From the NCBI GenBank assembly GCA_003486645.1, contig DNGI01000074.1, positions 1 through 5,519 on the forward strand: a DNA stretch of 5,519 nt, in the 5' to 3' direction. Shown here piece after piece: positions 5,401-5,519 of the stretch; the first letter of the stretch is position 1; each line of letters starts with the position of its first letter. The translations under genes were made by a program, and so were the position numbers. Source of the stretch: Cyanobacteria bacterium UBA11370 (GTDB taxonomy: Bacteria > Cyanobacteriota > Cyanobacteriia > Cyanobacteriales > Coleofasciculaceae). Below the pieces are notes generated by a model. It had not been told where the DNA came from. It did no database searches and worked only from the letters and a program-made list of their open reading frames with translations.

Positions 5401-5519
5401 GAAAGGCAACCTTTTTTGGATGCAAGGATTTTGGATTGACAAAATCCTCGCCGATCACTCCACTCCCAACTGAAGAGTTTTGATACCAAGTTGCGTTCAT
5501 ACGTAGTACTTTCTTTCTC
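5364..5519 (-). CDS. Partial open frame at the window edge, 51 codons, doubtful
   Basis: On the minus strand one frame is open from the window edge to TAA 5364-5366. It contains TYERNLVSKLFSWEW near the edge and ends CLSPTLSGLKLYHF. No domain is recognisable. The frame overlaps two hairpins and a promoter-like site on the + strand, so it may be incidental translation of a dispersed repeat rather than the end of a real protein. Its start, if any, lies to the right of the window. Confidence 0.2.
   Translation of the reverse strand, partial: EKESTTYERNLVSKLFSWEWSDRRGFCQSKILASKKGCLSPTLSGLKLYHF
5371..5379 (+). promoter_or_regulatory. Extended -10 promoter-like site TGATATAAT
   Basis: TG, one base, then a perfect TATAAT (5374-5379) is the extended -10 consensus for the housekeeping sigma factor, which can work without a good -35. 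No -35 match is seen at 16-18 bases upstream. Transcription would start near 5386 and run directly into the hairpin at 5392-5413. Confidence 0.3.
5392..5417 (+). terminator. Terminator-like hairpin with T6 tract
   Basis: AGGGTTG (5392-5398) pairs with CAACCTT (5407-5413), with one G-T wobble and an 8-base loop GCGAAAGG. A T6 run (5412-5417) overlaps the 3' arm. This is the shape of a factor-independent terminator on the + strand. No + strand gene precedes it, so it may be a leader attenuator for something right of the window or part of a repeat element. Confidence 0.4.
5425..5448. repeat. Perfect 9-bp hairpin AGGATTTTG / CAAAATCCT
   Basis: AGGATTTTG at 5425-5433 and CAAAATCCT at 5440-5448 are exact reverse complements around a 6-base loop GATTGA. 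No T tract follows, so it is not a standard terminator. It lies 7 bases after the T6 of the preceding hairpin, so the two form a tandem structured block. Confidence 0.75.

Larger units (their letters stand above)
4946..5519. other. 574-bp right-end region without a convincing complete gene
   Basis: Apart from the short features listed separately, this stretch carries no open frame with recognisable domains, no tRNA or rRNA, and none of the seven HIP1 octamers that occur in the coding part of the window. It includes CCCACCCTACGGGAAGC at 5106-5122, a motif I recall from dispersed cyanobacterial intergenic repeats. The region reads as accumulated repeat or mobile-element debris upstream of the M15 gene. 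Confidence 0.5.

Noticed and set aside
4946..5519. TnpB/IscB guide RNA or group II intron in the right-end region
   Set aside because: No transposase, nuclease or reverse-transcriptase motif is visible and no known intron domain V or element end could be recognised; the hairpins alone do not support it.

Overview
This window is almost certainly cyanobacterial. Seven copies of the octamer GCGATCGC (HIP1) lie within about 5.5 kb. Several 7-bp short tandem repeats of the kind common in cyanobacterial genomes sit between and inside the genes. Two genes match the DevC and DevA subunits of the cyanobacterial DevBCA exporter family, and the translation starts mostly lack Shine-Dalgarno sequences. 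The genus cannot be determined from the sequence.

Layout: positions 1-79 are a CAACCAA heptamer array that runs to within 5 bases of a devC-type ABC permease gene (85-1317, + strand). A 166-bp gap with a G-rich tract precedes a devA-type ATPase gene (1484-2233, + strand), whose N-terminal codons are themselves made of a CCCCACT heptamer array. Together these two genes form the inner-membrane motor of a MacB-like efflux pump. The membrane-fusion partner (devB) is expected just left of the window. A C-rich tract that is an inverted copy of the G-rich one closes the devA side. Two genes on the minus strand face the operon. Nearest is a conserved-looking single-pass membrane protein of unknown function (2363-3130), with a probable frame disturbance in its signal peptide. 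Upstream of it is a large M15-type metallopeptidase (3254-4915) whose N-terminal half holds four copies of a helical repeat.

Positions 4946-5519 have no convincing complete gene. They contain a candidate promoter for the peptidase, a G-quadruplex-capable 15-bp tandem repeat, small open frames on the minus strand, an imperfect inverted repeat, an extended -10 promoter-like site, a terminator-like hairpin with a T6 tract and a second perfect 9-bp hairpin. This end looks like repeat-derived or mobile-element-derived DNA.

Taken together, the genes concern the cell envelope: export through DevBCA, and a peptidoglycan- or peptide-cleaving M15 enzyme. No defence system, CRISPR array, tRNA or rRNA was seen. 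The least expected items are the heptamer repeats used as coding sequence, the repeat-plus-M15 architecture, and the structured non-coding right end.
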